64,000 nucleotides of DNA from Mycolicibacterium iranicum (lineage in GTDB: Bacteria > Actinomycetota > Actinomycetes > Mycobacteriales > Mycobacteriaceae), in assembly GCF_014190915.1 (NCBI RefSeq), contig NZ_JACHVU010000017.1:1-64000 (forward strand), written 5' to 3'. Position numbers and translations under genes: made by a program. The notes under the pieces are model-generated. The model was not told the DNA's origin. It did not search any database and saw only the letters and a list, made by a program, of their open reading frames with translations. This document shows, in pieces, positions 1 to 8,546 of the stretch. The first letter of the stretch is position 1. Every line of letters starts with the position of its first letter.

Positions 1-233
1 AAAAAAACATCGCGCCCCCAAACGGGAAAATGCGGACACGACAAAAAAACAACAAACAAAAACCACCAAACACACTATTGAGTTCTCAAACAACACGCCC
101 AGCCTGACCGCGCAACGATCCCTCGGCTGAAAGCCGATGTCTCTAGAGCGGACAGTTGAGGACTCCCGCCGAAGCGGACTTTCCTCCTGGAGGCCGCCGC
201 GCTCTCCGGGTTTTTGGCCCGTGTCGCGGCGAC
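1..233 (-). promoter_or_regulatory. rRNA operon (rrnB-type) leader; 16S gene lies left of the window
   Basis: There is no protein gene here. Read on the minus strand, the stretch runs from the promoter at 240-268 out of the window and contains the antitermination signals typical of mycobacterial rRNA leaders: a small boxB-type hairpin followed by the conserved boxA-like segment. The composition drops to AT-rich near the edge (long A runs on the plus strand, T runs in the transcript), as in rRNA leaders just before the processing stem. The location right after tyrS is that of the second rRNA operon in fast-growing mycobacteria. The 16S gene itself is not in the window, so the operon identity is inferred. 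Confidence 0.8.
66..137 (-). promoter_or_regulatory. boxB hairpin and boxA-like antitermination segment
   Basis: On the minus strand a 6-bp stem with a 3-base loop (123-128 pairing with 132-137) is followed by the segment 94-66. That segment contains TTGAGAACTCAATAG, a sequence characteristic of mycobacterial rRNA operon leaders. Together they form the expected site for the Nus antitermination complex that keeps RNA polymerase running through the untranslated rRNA genes. Confidence 0.75.
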
Positions 234-239
234 TCCGAT

Positions 240-268
240 AAGTTACGCCAGGGATAACTCTGAGTCAA
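240..268 (-). promoter_or_regulatory. rrnB promoter P1
   Basis: The minus strand shows a -35 hexamer TTGACT (268-263), a 17-base spacer and a -10 hexamer TAACTT (245-240). This is close to the SigA consensus and much stronger than other promoters in the window. The predicted transcription start is near 233. It lies about 150 bases after the tyrS stop. No second promoter of similar quality was seen. Confidence 0.8.
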
Positions 269-414
269 ATGGCCTGCTAGATCGCGGTTTTGGGTCCGGA
301 TCCAGCGCGCGCACCGACAGATGCGTCGACTCGTACAACCGCCAACGGCGCGGCCCCGTCGTTTGTTCCCGAGGCGCGGGAGCGACTTCTGACCAGAGCA
401 TTCACTGCGACTCC

Positions 415-1689
415 TCAGCCCACACGCTCGATGCCGGCGATGTTCCGCTTCCCGCGCCGCAGCACCAACCACTTGCCGTGCAGGAAGTCCGACGGCTGCG
501 GAACCCACTCGTCTGTGGTGATCTTCACGTTGTTGACGTAGGCGCCGCCCTCGGCGACGGTCCTCTTGGCCGCTCCCTTACTCACCGACAGACCGCTTGC
601 GACCAGAAGATCGGTCACGGAATCCGGTCCGCCCGGCCTGAGTTCGGCAACTGAGGCTTCCCGGAGCGCCGCGGCCAGCGTCGGCTCGTCGAGTCCGGAC
701 AGCTCTCCCCGGCCGAACAGGGCCTGGCTCGCGTGCTCCACCGCCGCGGTCGCCGCCTCCCCGTGGACCAGGTCGGTGAGTTCGCGGGCCAGCCGCCGTT
801 GGCCGGCGCGTTCGTGCGGCCGTTCCGCCGTCGCCTGCTCCAACTCCGCCAGTTCCTCAGCGGACAGGAACGTGAACCACCGCAGATACGGCATCACATC
901 CGCATCGGCGGTGTTGATGAAGTACTGGTACCAGGCGTATGGGCTCGTCATCTCCGGGTCGAGCCACAGGCTGCCGCCTCCGGTGGACTTGCCGAACTTC
1001 TTTCCTTCGGAGTCTGTGACCAGCGGCGTGGTGAGCGCGTGCACGGTCGCGCCCGCCTTCTGCCGGACCAGACGCACCCCGGCGATGATGTTGCCCCACT
1101 GATCGGAGCCGCCGATCTGCAGCGTGCAGCCGTATTGCCGGTTCAACTCCACGAAGTCGTTGGCTTGCAACAACATGTAGCTGAACTCGGTGTAGGAGAT
1201 GCCCTCTCCCTCCAACCGGCGGCGCACCGTGTCCCGGTCCAACATCACATTCACCGAGAAGTACTTACCGACGTCACGGAGGAACTCGATCGCCGACATC
1301 TGGCTGGTCCACGTCAGGTTGTTGGCGACGACGGCCCCGGTCGGTGAATCGTCGAACTCGACGAAGCGCTCGAGCTGTCCGCGGATCCGGCCTGCCCAGT
1401 CCGCCACGGTGTCGGCGGTGTTCAGCGTGCGCTCCCCCACCTCGCGCGGGTCTCCGATCATCCCGGTGGCGCCGCCGGCGAGCACGATCGGTCGATGCCC
1501 GGCCTGTTGGAACCGGCGCAACGTCAACAAGGGAATGAGATGGCCGGCGTGCAGGCTCGGCGCGGTCGGATCGAATCCCGAATATATGGTCACCGGCCCT
1601 TCGGCCAGCGCGTCGGAGAGCGCATCGCGGTCGGTGGACTGTGCGATCAGCCCACGCCATTCCAATTCATCCAGGATCGACATGCCCAT
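415..1689 (-). CDS. tyrS: tyrosyl-tRNA synthetase
   Basis: Cytosolic class I aminoacyl-tRNA synthetase that charges tRNA-Tyr. The product is 424 residues, the usual length for the mycobacterial enzyme. The HIGH-type motif HAGH is at residues 47-50, the KMSKS-type motif reads KFGKS at 231-235, and the C-terminus is an S4-like RNA-binding domain. The reading frame stays open upstream, but homology begins at MGMSILDEL, so the ATG at 1689 is chosen; a second ATG at 1683 is possible. mpg ends 17 bases upstream on the same strand and the rRNA leader lies downstream, as in M. tuberculosis Rv1688-Rv1689 and in the rrnB arrangement of fast growers. Confidence 0.97.
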   Translation of the reverse strand: MGMSILDELEWRGLIAQSTDRDALSDALAEGPVTIYSGFDPTAPSLHAGHLIPLLTLRRFQQAGHRPIVLAGGATGMIGDPREVGERTLNTADTVADWAGRIRGQLERFVEFDDSPTGAVVANNLTWTSQMSAIEFLRDVGKYFSVNVMLDRDTVRRRLEGEGISYTEFSYMLLQANDFVELNRQYGCTLQIGGSDQWGNIIAGVRLVRQKAGATVHALTTPLVTDSEGKKFGKSTGGGSLWLDPEMTSPYAWYQYFINTADADVMPYLRWFTFLSAEELAELEQATAERPHERAGQRRLARELTDLVHGEAATAAVEHASQALFGRGELSGLDEPTLAAALREASVAELRPGGPDSVTDLLVASGLSVSKGAAKRTVAEGGAYVNNVKITTDEWVPQPSDFLHGKWLVLRRGKRNIAGIERVG

Positions 1690-1706
1690 GGCTCGATCTT
1701 TCCGTA

Positions 1707-2318
1707 CTAGTCGCTGTCTCCCGGAGCCGGTGCCCGCGGGCTGCGCCGGTAGGCCGACACCTCGCGGTATCCGGGCAGCCACATCCGCCAGGGCCGGTCC
1801 GCGGCCTTGCTCACGCCGACCCGTGGGCCGGTGTCGCCGACCCGGAGGTCGTTCAGCGTGAGCCCGAGGGGAGCGGACGGGTCGAAGAGGTCGGTGCCGT
1901 TGTCGTCCATGGTGATGCCGAGCGCCGAGCACAGGTTGCCGGGACCGCGCGCCAGGGCGGGTTCGGCGACGGTGACGCCGCGCCGGGCCCACGCCGTCTC
2001 GAGGCCGGTCTCGATCACCGCGGCCCGCAGCAATACCGCTGCCGCCACCCCGTCGTCGGCGCAGGCGACGTTGGCGCAGACATGGATGCCGTGGCTGCGG
2101 TAGGTGTACAGCCTGCCGGGCGGACCGAACATCACGGAGTTGCGCAGACCGGGCCCGCGGAACGAGTGGGCGGAGGCATCCGGCCACGGGCCGTCCGCCG
2201 GACCTCCGTAGGCCTCCACCTCCACGATGGTCGCGGTCACGCCTCGGCCTGCGAGCTGCGCACCGAGAAGCAGGCGGGCGGCGCTGAGCGGGTCGACGCG
2301 GAGAAGCTCAGCCGACAT
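1707..2318 (-). CDS. mpg: 3-methyladenine DNA glycosylase (AAG/MPG type)
   Basis: Base-excision repair glycosylase of the AAG fold, which removes alkylated purines such as 3-methyladenine. The 203-residue product has the family blocks IVEVEAYGG (with the catalytic Glu), RNSVMFGPPG and GIHVCANV. The frame is open further upstream, but family homology starts at MSAELLRVDP (ATG 2318). The length equals that of M. tuberculosis Rv1688, which also precedes tyrS. The 17-base gap to tyrS suggests co-transcription. It is divergent from the ABC exporter unit that begins at 2474. Confidence 0.93.
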   Translation of the reverse strand: MSAELLRVDPLSAARLLLGAQLAGRGVTATIVEVEAYGGPADGPWPDASAHSFRGPGLRNSVMFGPPGRLYTYRSHGIHVCANVACADDGVAAAVLLRAAVIETGLETAWARRGVTVAEPALARGPGNLCSALGITMDDNGTDLFDPSAPLGLTLNDLRVGDTGPRVGVSKAADRPWRMWLPGYREVSAYRRSPRAPAPGDSD

Positions 2319-2437
2319 GCCGAAGTCCGAACGCGGCGGCAGTCGCCTCAACTGCGCACGCCGGGAGCTGTCCCGGATTTGATTCCTCCCGGATCCGGCG
2401 CGGCGACTCTTCCACCGTCGACATCCTACGGATGCGG

Positions 2438-2497
2438 TTGACACGGCTCGCCGCTGCGAGCAATATTCATCGCATGATGAGTTCATCTGTTGATGAA
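2438..2497 (+). promoter_or_regulatory. promoter with two tandem palindromic operators
   Basis: A perfect -35 TTGACA lies at 2438-2443, with an AT-rich -10 region around 2461-2469 (AATATT or TATTCA). Two copies of TTCATC-N4-GATGAA follow: 2466-2481 (one mismatch in the right arm) and 2482-2497 (perfect). Their centres are 16 bp apart. The sites cover the start codon region of the ABC gene, so a bound repressor would block initiation. The TetR gene at the end of the same operon is the obvious candidate (inference). Confidence 0.7.
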
Positions 2498-3238
2498 TTA
2501 CAGGCGCAGTCCCGACCACCGGCGGTCGAAGTCAACACTCTGCAGGTCCGACGCGGCCCACGGGTCGCTCTGGACGGTGTCGACGCGCGGGTGGCGCGGG
2601 GCTGCATCACCGGACTCCTCGGGCCGTCGGGCTGCGGCAAGACCACCCTGATGCGCAGCATCGTCGGTACCCAGATCCTGTCGGCCGGGTCGGTGACCGT
2701 GCTGGGCCATCCCGCCGGCTCCCCCGCGCTCCGCCGGCGCGTCGGCTACGTCACGCAGGACGCCACGGTCTACGCCGACCTGCGGGTGCTCGACAACGTT
2801 CGCTACTTCGCCGCGCTCTACGGTGTCCCCGACACCGCCGCCGACGAGGCCGTATCCGCAGTCGGGCTGGATGACCATCGGAAGGCACTGGCGCACAACC
2901 TCTCCGGTGGGCAACGCGCCCGCGTCTCGTTGGCGTGCGCGCTGGTCGCGCACCCCGATCTGCTGATCCTCGACGAACCGACCGTCGGACTCGATCCGGT
3001 GCTGCGGGCCGATCTGTGGGAGCGCTTCGCCCGGCTCGCCCGCGCCGGCACGACGCTGCTGGTGTCCTCGCACGTCATGGACGAAGCCGATCATTGCGAC
3101 GACCTGTTGCTCATGCGAGACGGACGGATCCTCGCCCACACCACTCCGACCCGCCTGCGAAAGGACACGGGATGTCAGTCTCTGGAGGAAGCATTTCTGT
3201 CGGTCATCACGCACGGCATCGGAGCCGGGCCGGCCTGA
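2474..3238 (+). CDS. ABC transporter ATP-binding protein (Rv1687c-like)
   Basis: Nucleotide-binding subunit of a drug-export-type (ABC-2) transporter. The 254-residue product has Walker A GPSGCGKTT, the signature LSGGQRARVSLA and Walker B LLILDEPTVGLD in normal order and spacing, plus a SSHVMDEAD switch region. Start codons at 2474 and 2477 sit a few bases after the predicted -10, so the transcript is probably leaderless. An in-frame ATG at 2432 overlaps the -35 element and is rejected. The permease gene overlaps the 3' end by 67 bases and a TetR regulator follows, as in M. tuberculosis Rv1687c-Rv1685c. The exported substrate is unknown. Confidence 0.9.
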   Translation: MMSSSVDELQAQSRPPAVEVNTLQVRRGPRVALDGVDARVARGCITGLLGPSGCGKTTLMRSIVGTQILSAGSVTVLGHPAGSPALRRRVGYVTQDATVYADLRVLDNVRYFAALYGVPDTAADEAVSAVGLDDHRKALAHNLSGGQRARVSLACALVAHPDLLILDEPTVGLDPVLRADLWERFARLARAGTTLLVSSHVMDEADHCDDLLLMRDGRILAHTTPTRLRKDTGCQSLEEAFLSVITHGIGAGPA

Positions 3239-4002
3239 CACCCTCCGCCGTCCGTCCGTACGCCGCCACCACGGGCCGCATTCTTCGACAGCTGCGGGGC
3301 GACCATCGCAGTGTGGCCATGATCCTGGTGGCGCCGAGCCTGATCATCGTCCTGCTCTACTTCATGTTCAGGGACGTTCCCACACCTCCGGCCGGCTCGG
3401 CGTCCCCGTTCGACAACGCCTGCCTGATCATGCTGGGCGTGTTCCCGCTGATCGTGATGTTCCTGATCACCTCGATCACGATGCAACGCGAGCGGGTGTC
3501 CGGAACGCTCGAACGGATCCTGACGACGCCGCTGCGCCGGTTCGACCTGCTCGCCGCCTATGGCACCGCGTTCTCGGTGGCCGCCGCCGCGCAGGCCAGT
3601 CTCGCGTGCCTGGTGTCGTTCTGGCTGCTGGGCCTGGACACCGCCGGCAGCGCCGTCTGGGTGTTCGTCATCGCGATCATCAACGCCGTACTCGGCGTCG
3701 GGCTCGGTCTGCTCTGCAGTGCGTTCGCGCGTACCGAGTTCCAGGCCGTCCAGTTCATGCCGCTGGTGATCGCCCCGCAGCTGCTGCTCTGCGGCATCAT
3801 CGTGCCGCGCGGCCAACTGCCGGACTGGCTGCAGTGGATCAGCAACGTGATGCCCGCGAGCTACGCTCTGGAGGCGCTCCGAGAGGTCGGCGCGCACCCG
3901 CAGCTCACCTCGGTCGCGGTGCGCGACATCGCGGTCGCCCTCGGGTTCGCGGTGCTGGCGCTGGGCCTGGCCGCGGCAACCCTACGGCGAAGGACACCTT
4001 AG
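3172..4002 (+). CDS. ABC-2 type permease (Rv1686c-like)
   Basis: Membrane partner of the preceding ATPase. The 276-residue product has about six hydrophobic segments and the ABC-2 family blocks TMQRERVSGTLERILTTPL and VIAPQLLLCGIIVPRGQLP. The ATG at 3172 is the only normal start before the first membrane segment (the next is a GTG inside it), which makes a 67-base overlap with the ATPase gene. The overlap suggests translational coupling and fixed stoichiometry. The TetR gene begins 6 bases after the stop. Confidence 0.88.
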   Translation: MSVSGGSISVGHHARHRSRAGLTPSAVRPYAATTGRILRQLRGDHRSVAMILVAPSLIIVLLYFMFRDVPTPPAGSASPFDNACLIMLGVFPLIVMFLITSITMQRERVSGTLERILTTPLRRFDLLAAYGTAFSVAAAAQASLACLVSFWLLGLDTAGSAVWVFVIAIINAVLGVGLGLLCSAFARTEFQAVQFMPLVIAPQLLLCGIIVPRGQLPDWLQWISNVMPASYALEALREVGAHPQLTSVAVRDIAVALGFAVLALGLAAATLRRRTP

Positions 4003-4007
4003 GCACC

Positions 4008-4631
4008 GTGACGACCACACCGGACCGCAAGCGGCCGGGGCGACCACCCGGCCCTTCGGACACCCGCGATCGCATCCTCGCCTCAGCCCGAGAATTGTTT
4101 GCGCGCAACGGAATCGACAACACCTCGATCCGATCGATCGCGTCGGGCGCCGGGGTCGACCCCGCCCTGGTGCATCACTATTTCGGCACCAAGACCCAAC
4201 TGTTCGCCGCGGCGATCCACATACCCATCGACCCCCTGACGATCATCGGCGCCCTGCGGGAGGTGCCCGTCGACCGGATCGGGCATGTCCTGCCCACGCT
4301 GCTGCTCCCGATCTGGGATTCCGAGCTCGGCAAGGGATTCATCGCGACGCTGCGCTCGATGCTGGGCGGCAGCAGCGCCGACGTGTCGATGGTCCGCTCG
4401 TTCCTGCAGGACATCGTGGTCGCCGAAGTGGGCAGCCGCGTCGACAGTCCGCCGGGCACCGGACGGGTGCGGGTGCAGTTCGTCGCGTCTCAGCTCGTCG
4501 GCATCGTGATGGCGCGCTACATCCTCGAGCTCGAGCCGTTCAAGTCGTTGCCGGTGGAGCAGATCGCCGAGACCGTGGGGCCGAACCTTCAGCGGTACCT
4601 CACGGGCGACCTACCCGATCTGACCTACTGA
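4008..4631 (+). CDS. TetR family transcriptional regulator (Rv1685c-like)
   Basis: Predicted repressor of the ABC operon it belongs to. The 207-residue product (GTG start) carries an N-terminal TetR helix-turn-helix: TRDRILASARELFARNGI, then SIRSIASGAGVDPALVHHYF. The C-terminal ligand domain is typical in size. A basic, Pro-rich tail (DRKRPGRPPGPS) precedes the DNA-binding domain. It follows the permease by 6 bases. The two palindromes before the first gene of the operon are the likely binding sites. Its last 7 bases overlap the convergent Trm112-like gene. Confidence 0.9.
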   Translation: MTTTPDRKRPGRPPGPSDTRDRILASARELFARNGIDNTSIRSIASGAGVDPALVHHYFGTKTQLFAAAIHIPIDPLTIIGALREVPVDRIGHVLPTLLLPIWDSELGKGFIATLRSMLGGSSADVSMVRSFLQDIVVAEVGSRVDSPPGTGRVRVQFVASQLVGIVMARYILELEPFKSLPVEQIAETVGPNLQRYLTGDLPDLTY

Positions 4632-4828
4632 CCCGCTGCGGCGACAAGACGGCGATGCTCGTCATCGTCGACCGCGACGGCCTCGTCGACCAGCAACACC
4701 GGGATGTCGTCGTCGATGCGGTACTTGCGCTGAAGGCGGGGGTTGTACAGCGATCCATCGACGAACAGCAGGGGTCCGCGGTCCTGCGGACAGACGAGGA
4801 TCGCGAGCAGCGTTTCGTCGAGTGCCAT
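4625..4828 (-). CDS. Trm112/UPF0434 family small protein
   Basis: The product is a 67-residue protein of the Trm112-like (UPF0434) family. It contains LLAILVCPQDRGPLL, YNPRLQRKYRI and DDIPVLLVDEA, the blocks that define the family. Only one Cys is left of the zinc-ribbon cysteines, as is common in bacterial members. Eukaryotic and archaeal Trm112 activates methyltransferases; the role in mycobacteria is unclear. ATG 4828 starts 4 bases after the stop of the upstream secreted-protein gene, suggesting an operon. Synteny matches Rv1684. Confidence 0.85.
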   Translation of the reverse strand: MALDETLLAILVCPQDRGPLLFVDGSLYNPRLQRKYRIDDDIPVLLVDEAVAVDDDEHRRLVAAAGQ

Positions 4829-4832
4829 CAGG

Positions 4833-5363
4833 TCAGCGACCGGGCATCGGGAAGATGGTGTCGCCGTCCTGCTGCATCGGGTTGCCCGGGCCCCAGGCCG
4901 GACCCATCCCCGCATTCGGGCTGCCCGGCGTCGCGACCGGGGGCGCACCGCCACCGGTGGGCTGCTGCTGGGACGCCTGCGCCATCGTCTTGCGCTGGTA
5001 GGCCAGCGTGCCCTGCAGTGCCTCGATCAGCGGACCCTGGTTGGGCCTGGCGTCGAGGCCGGCCTGCAGCGCCTGCGCGTTGGCGATCGACGGCCGGATA
5101 CCGCGCTGACGCATGTTCATCACCTGCTCGATCAGCTTGGAGACCTGGCCGCCACCGCGGCCCACCTGGTACTCCTGCGAGATCATCATCAGGATCTGGT
5201 CGGGATTGATCCGCGGGGCGGGCGGCTCCTCGGCCTTCGTCGTGGGTTGCGCGGATGCCGACGGTGCGACGCCGACGATCAGTCCGACGCCGAGTGCGGC
5301 CCCCATCAGGGCTCCCGCGGCCACGCGATACAGCGGCGAACCGTTGGTGCTCTGCGACGTCAT
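4833..5363 (-). CDS. secreted protein, unknown function
   Basis: I do not recognise this 176-residue product. A signal peptide is clear: a short polar start, the hydrophobic run AAGALMGAALGVGLIVGVA, and an SAQ cleavage site near residue 39. The mature part has a helical middle (residues about 50-120) and a Pro/Gly/Gln-rich tail ending FPMPGR. ATG 5363 is preceded by a good GGAGG ribosome site. It lies between the fusion lipase/ligase gene (88 bases upstream) and the Trm112-like gene, and probably shares their transcript. Confidence 0.8.
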   Translation of the reverse strand: MTSQSTNGSPLYRVAAGALMGAALGVGLIVGVAPSASAQPTTKAEEPPAPRINPDQILMMISQEYQVGRGGGQVSKLIEQVMNMRQRGIRPSIANAQALQAGLDARPNQGPLIEALQGTLAYQRKTMAQASQQQPTGGGAPPVATPGSPNAGMGPAWGPGNPMQQDGDTIFPMPGR

Positions 5364-5452
5364 CTCATCCTCCAGCGCATGTGGCGCGGCCGACCCGACC
5401 AGGCGACGACCTGCCGCCAGCGCGAGCCTAACAGTGCGCCTCGAGGCGGGCA

Positions 5453-8422
5453 TCACTGCTGATCGCCCACGATCTCGCTGCGCACGGCAACGGTCAACCG
5501 CTTGTACCGATGGGTATCGGGGTCGAGATACCACGCGTTACGCGAGGCTTTCGGCACGCCTTTTTTCTGCAGCGGACCGGCCAACGGACGGAAGGTTGCG
5601 GTCAGCGTCATGTCGGGGACCACGTGCACGATGTCGGGCGCATGGCCGACCGGGAGATCGGCCAGTGCCTCCGACAGGTCCGCGGACGGAACGCTGCCGC
5701 CCGGCCGCAACGCCAGCGCCGTGACCGCCACGGTCTGTCCGCCGGCGCGCACCCCGTAGGTGACGGCCATGTCGACGGCGCCGAGCCGGCCCACGGCGTC
5801 GTTGACCGTTGCGGCGAACACGACCCCGCGGGGCGTGTGGATGACGGCGTCGCGGTTGTCCACCAGCCAGTAGTCGCCGTCCTCGTCGCGCCGGAAAAGG
5901 TACTCGGTGGACACCCACGTGTCCGCAGGCGCGAACACGCCTCGCTTGACCGACGCCAGCGGGTCGACCGGGCCGCGCGGATGGGCGAGCAGCACCCCGA
6001 CCTCGCCGATGTCGGCACGGCGGACGAAGCCGCGGTCGTCTTCCAGGATCAGGTTGTCCTCGGGGTCGTAAGCGGCCAGCGCTATCTCGCCGCCGCCGGG
6101 CAGGGGTCTGCCCTTGCTGCCGATCTTGGCGCCCTTGACGTTGGCGAGGACGGCCTGTCCGTCGGTGGTGGCGAAGAACTCGACGACGTGCGCCGGTTCG
6201 AAGACGTCGATGACGCGCTCCCACAGACCGGCGGGCATCCCCGAGCCGATGAACAACCGCACCGGGTGGCTGCCGTTGAGGGAGAAGGCCGGATCGTCGA
6301 TGACCTCGCGCAGCATCGCCCACGTGTAGGAGACGACGGTGACGCCGTACTGCCGGATCTCCTGCACGAAGCGGTCCGGGCGCAGTCCGCGCGACAGCGC
6401 GATGCGAGCGCCTCCGACGACGGCGCCGCCGAGGCTGACGAGCAGACCCGACTGGTGGTGCAGTGGCGTCAGGCAGTACACGGTGTCGTTGCGGCTCAGG
6501 TTGGCCGCCGAGGCCGTGCCGAACGCCGACAGTGCCCACCGGTAATTCGTGATCTGGCGGGCGACCAGTTCCCCGCTGATCGTGCTGAACCCGATGAACG
6601 CGAGATCGCGGGCCAGGCCCGGGTTGGGCCGGTACCAACCCGGCAGCGCGACGAGGTCCGGGTCGATCTTCTCCATGTCGATCACGTCGGCGTCCTGCGG
6701 GAGGTGCAGATCGCGGGACTCACCGCCGCCGAGCACCAGCACGCGGGTGTCCAGAGCGCGCGCGGCGTCGAGGCTGCTGGGGTCGGCGATGATCTCGGTG
6801 ACGCCACCCAGCCGGGCGGCCTCGGCCAGGTCCGCGTCCGGCGGCATCAGGACCGCCACCGCCCCGAGCCGGGACAGTGCCGCGATGGCCACCAGCGCGC
6901 TGGGGCGGGTCTCCATCAGCAGGCCGACGCGGGCACCCTGGCGCACGCCGACCTCGATGAGGCCCCGCACCACGTTGTTGATGCGGCGGTCGACGGCCTC
7001 GTAGGTGTGCACCCGCCCGTCGAAGAGCAGCGCCTCACCGTGCGGGAGATCCCGCGCCTGCTCGGACATGATGCGCCCCAGCGAGATCCGGGTGTGGTCG
7101 TTGACCTGACCCAGTCGCGCCAGGCGTGGCAGGGTGCGGGCCGTCTCGACGGCCAACGTGCGGGCCGATCTGTTGGCGGCGACGAACGCGTCGGCGGCGG
7201 ACTTCGCCAGGGTCAGCGCCATCTCGGTCGCGGCCGCGGTGCTGTGGGCCAGCCGTGAGGCCAGGGTGACGCCGCTCTCGGTCGGCTCGGCGGGCTGCAG
7301 GGCCATCGGCGTCACGCCCTCGGGCATGTCTCCCCCGCCGTCGAGCCAGCGCACCCACTCGGCCACCGTCGGCCAGGTCTGCGTCGCCGCCTTGGAGCCG
7401 ACCACGAGGCCGAAATGTCCTGCGCGAATGAGGAACTCGTAGACATCGGCCTGGGGTGCGGCGCGCTTGATGCCGCGCACCGAGGCCGGTTGACCGATGT
7501 CGTCCACCTCGCCGATGACCGCCAGCACCGGGCAGTCGATGTCCGACAGGGTGACCAGGTCGCCGTGAATGGAGAAGCCGCCGGTCATCATGCGGTTGTG
7601 CGCGATGAACTGCTTGAGCAGTTCGGAGATCGCCGGTCCGGACCACGCGATCCAGCCCTCGGAGGCCAGGAACCGCCGCTGCTGCTCGCGGGGCAGCAAC
7701 GCCTCGCGGTCGTGGAGTTGGCGGAGGAAGTCGACGCGCGACTGCGCGGTCTTGATCGGGTCGAGCATCTGAAAGCCCGTGCGCGCCAGCCACCCCGGGA
7801 TGTCGATGCGGCTGAACACATGGTCGGCCATGAAGTCGGCCGCCGCGGGAGCCAGGCTGGCGGGCAGGTTCATCGGCAGTGCCGCCAGCGTGTCCACCGG
7901 TGAACCGAAGCCCACGATGCTGGCGAGGTCCTTCGACCTGCGGTAGGCCGCGGCCTGGTAGGCGAACATGCCGCCCTGCGAATAACCGGCCAGGTGGACG
8001 TCGCGGCCCGTGACGGACTTGACGGTGTCGATGGCTTCGCTGAGCGCCACCACGTGATCGGCGAGGTTGCGCTGCATGCCGCCCTCGACCTTGTCGGGCG
8101 AACCGAAGTCGATGACCCAGGGATCGACGCCGGCCTTGTGCAGGATGCCGACCGCCCCTTCGTCGCGGGTGACGTCCCACATGTCGGCCGACATCATCAT
8201 CGGATGCACCATCAGCACCGGCGGGCCCGCCGGCCTCGCGCCGGGCCGCGTGTCGGGCGGGAAGTAGCGCCGGAGCCGGTACATCGGGACGCTCTCGATG
8301 ATCTGGAACGGTGACGGCACGGCGCCGGTCTCCAGTCCGCCGTAGCGCAGAACCTCCAGACCGTTCTGGGCGGTGGCGACCAGCCGCCCCACGGGTCTGG
8401 TGATCGCCGAGAGGTCCACCAC
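5453..8422 (-). CDS. bifunctional lipase / acyl-CoA ligase-like fusion (Rv1683-like)
   Basis: This is a 989-residue fusion. The N-terminal half (about 1-370) is an alpha/beta hydrolase resembling PHA synthase/depolymerase, with nucleophile motif GYSQGG (Ser148). The C-terminal half (about 450-989) is an ANL-superfamily adenylating domain like FadD ligases. The mycobacterial orthologue (Rv1683/BCG1721) has been described as a lipid-droplet protein acting in triacylglycerol turnover (recalled knowledge). The ATP-binding loop is atypical: the usual Ser/Thr/Gly-rich A3 motif reads FSTISGELVARQ, so adenylation may be altered or lost. Start GTG 8422 has a GGGGAG site upstream. The length fits the orthologue. 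Confidence 0.88.
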   Translation of the reverse strand: MVDLSAITRPVGRLVATAQNGLEVLRYGGLETGAVPSPFQIIESVPMYRLRRYFPPDTRPGARPAGPPVLMVHPMMMSADMWDVTRDEGAVGILHKAGVDPWVIDFGSPDKVEGGMQRNLADHVVALSEAIDTVKSVTGRDVHLAGYSQGGMFAYQAAAYRRSKDLASIVGFGSPVDTLAALPMNLPASLAPAAADFMADHVFSRIDIPGWLARTGFQMLDPIKTAQSRVDFLRQLHDREALLPREQQRRFLASEGWIAWSGPAISELLKQFIAHNRMMTGGFSIHGDLVTLSDIDCPVLAVIGEVDDIGQPASVRGIKRAAPQADVYEFLIRAGHFGLVVGSKAATQTWPTVAEWVRWLDGGGDMPEGVTPMALQPAEPTESGVTLASRLAHSTAAATEMALTLAKSAADAFVAANRSARTLAVETARTLPRLARLGQVNDHTRISLGRIMSEQARDLPHGEALLFDGRVHTYEAVDRRINNVVRGLIEVGVRQGARVGLLMETRPSALVAIAALSRLGAVAVLMPPDADLAEAARLGGVTEIIADPSSLDAARALDTRVLVLGGGESRDLHLPQDADVIDMEKIDPDLVALPGWYRPNPGLARDLAFIGFSTISGELVARQITNYRWALSAFGTASAANLSRNDTVYCLTPLHHQSGLLVSLGGAVVGGARIALSRGLRPDRFVQEIRQYGVTVVSYTWAMLREVIDDPAFSLNGSHPVRLFIGSGMPAGLWERVIDVFEPAHVVEFFATTDGQAVLANVKGAKIGSKGRPLPGGGEIALAAYDPEDNLILEDDRGFVRRADIGEVGVLLAHPRGPVDPLASVKRGVFAPADTWVSTEYLFRRDEDGDYWLVDNRDAVIHTPRGVVFAATVNDAVGRLGAVDMAVTYGVRAGGQTVAVTALALRPGGSVPSADLSEALADLPVGHAPDIVHVVPDMTLTATFRPLAGPLQKKGVPKASRNAWYLDPDTHRYKRLTVAVRSEIVGDQQ

Positions 8423-8546
8423 CGAGTCACTCCCCTATCACGCGTTGTGCCTGTTCGTTCCCCCGACTGCCCCGCGTGGTCATGATCGCACAGGCGCAAT
8501 CGGCGGTTTCTGGTAATCACGGCGCGCCCACTAAGGTCGGCTGACG

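Noticed and set aside
2432..2473. Longer start (ATG 2432) for the ABC ATPase
   Set aside because: It would place the TTGACA -35 element inside the coding sequence and adds no conserved residues.
5510..7258. 582-residue open frame opposite the lipase/ligase fusion
   Set aside because: Shadow frame; composition is His/Gln/Arg-rich as expected from reading the complement of a high-GC gene.
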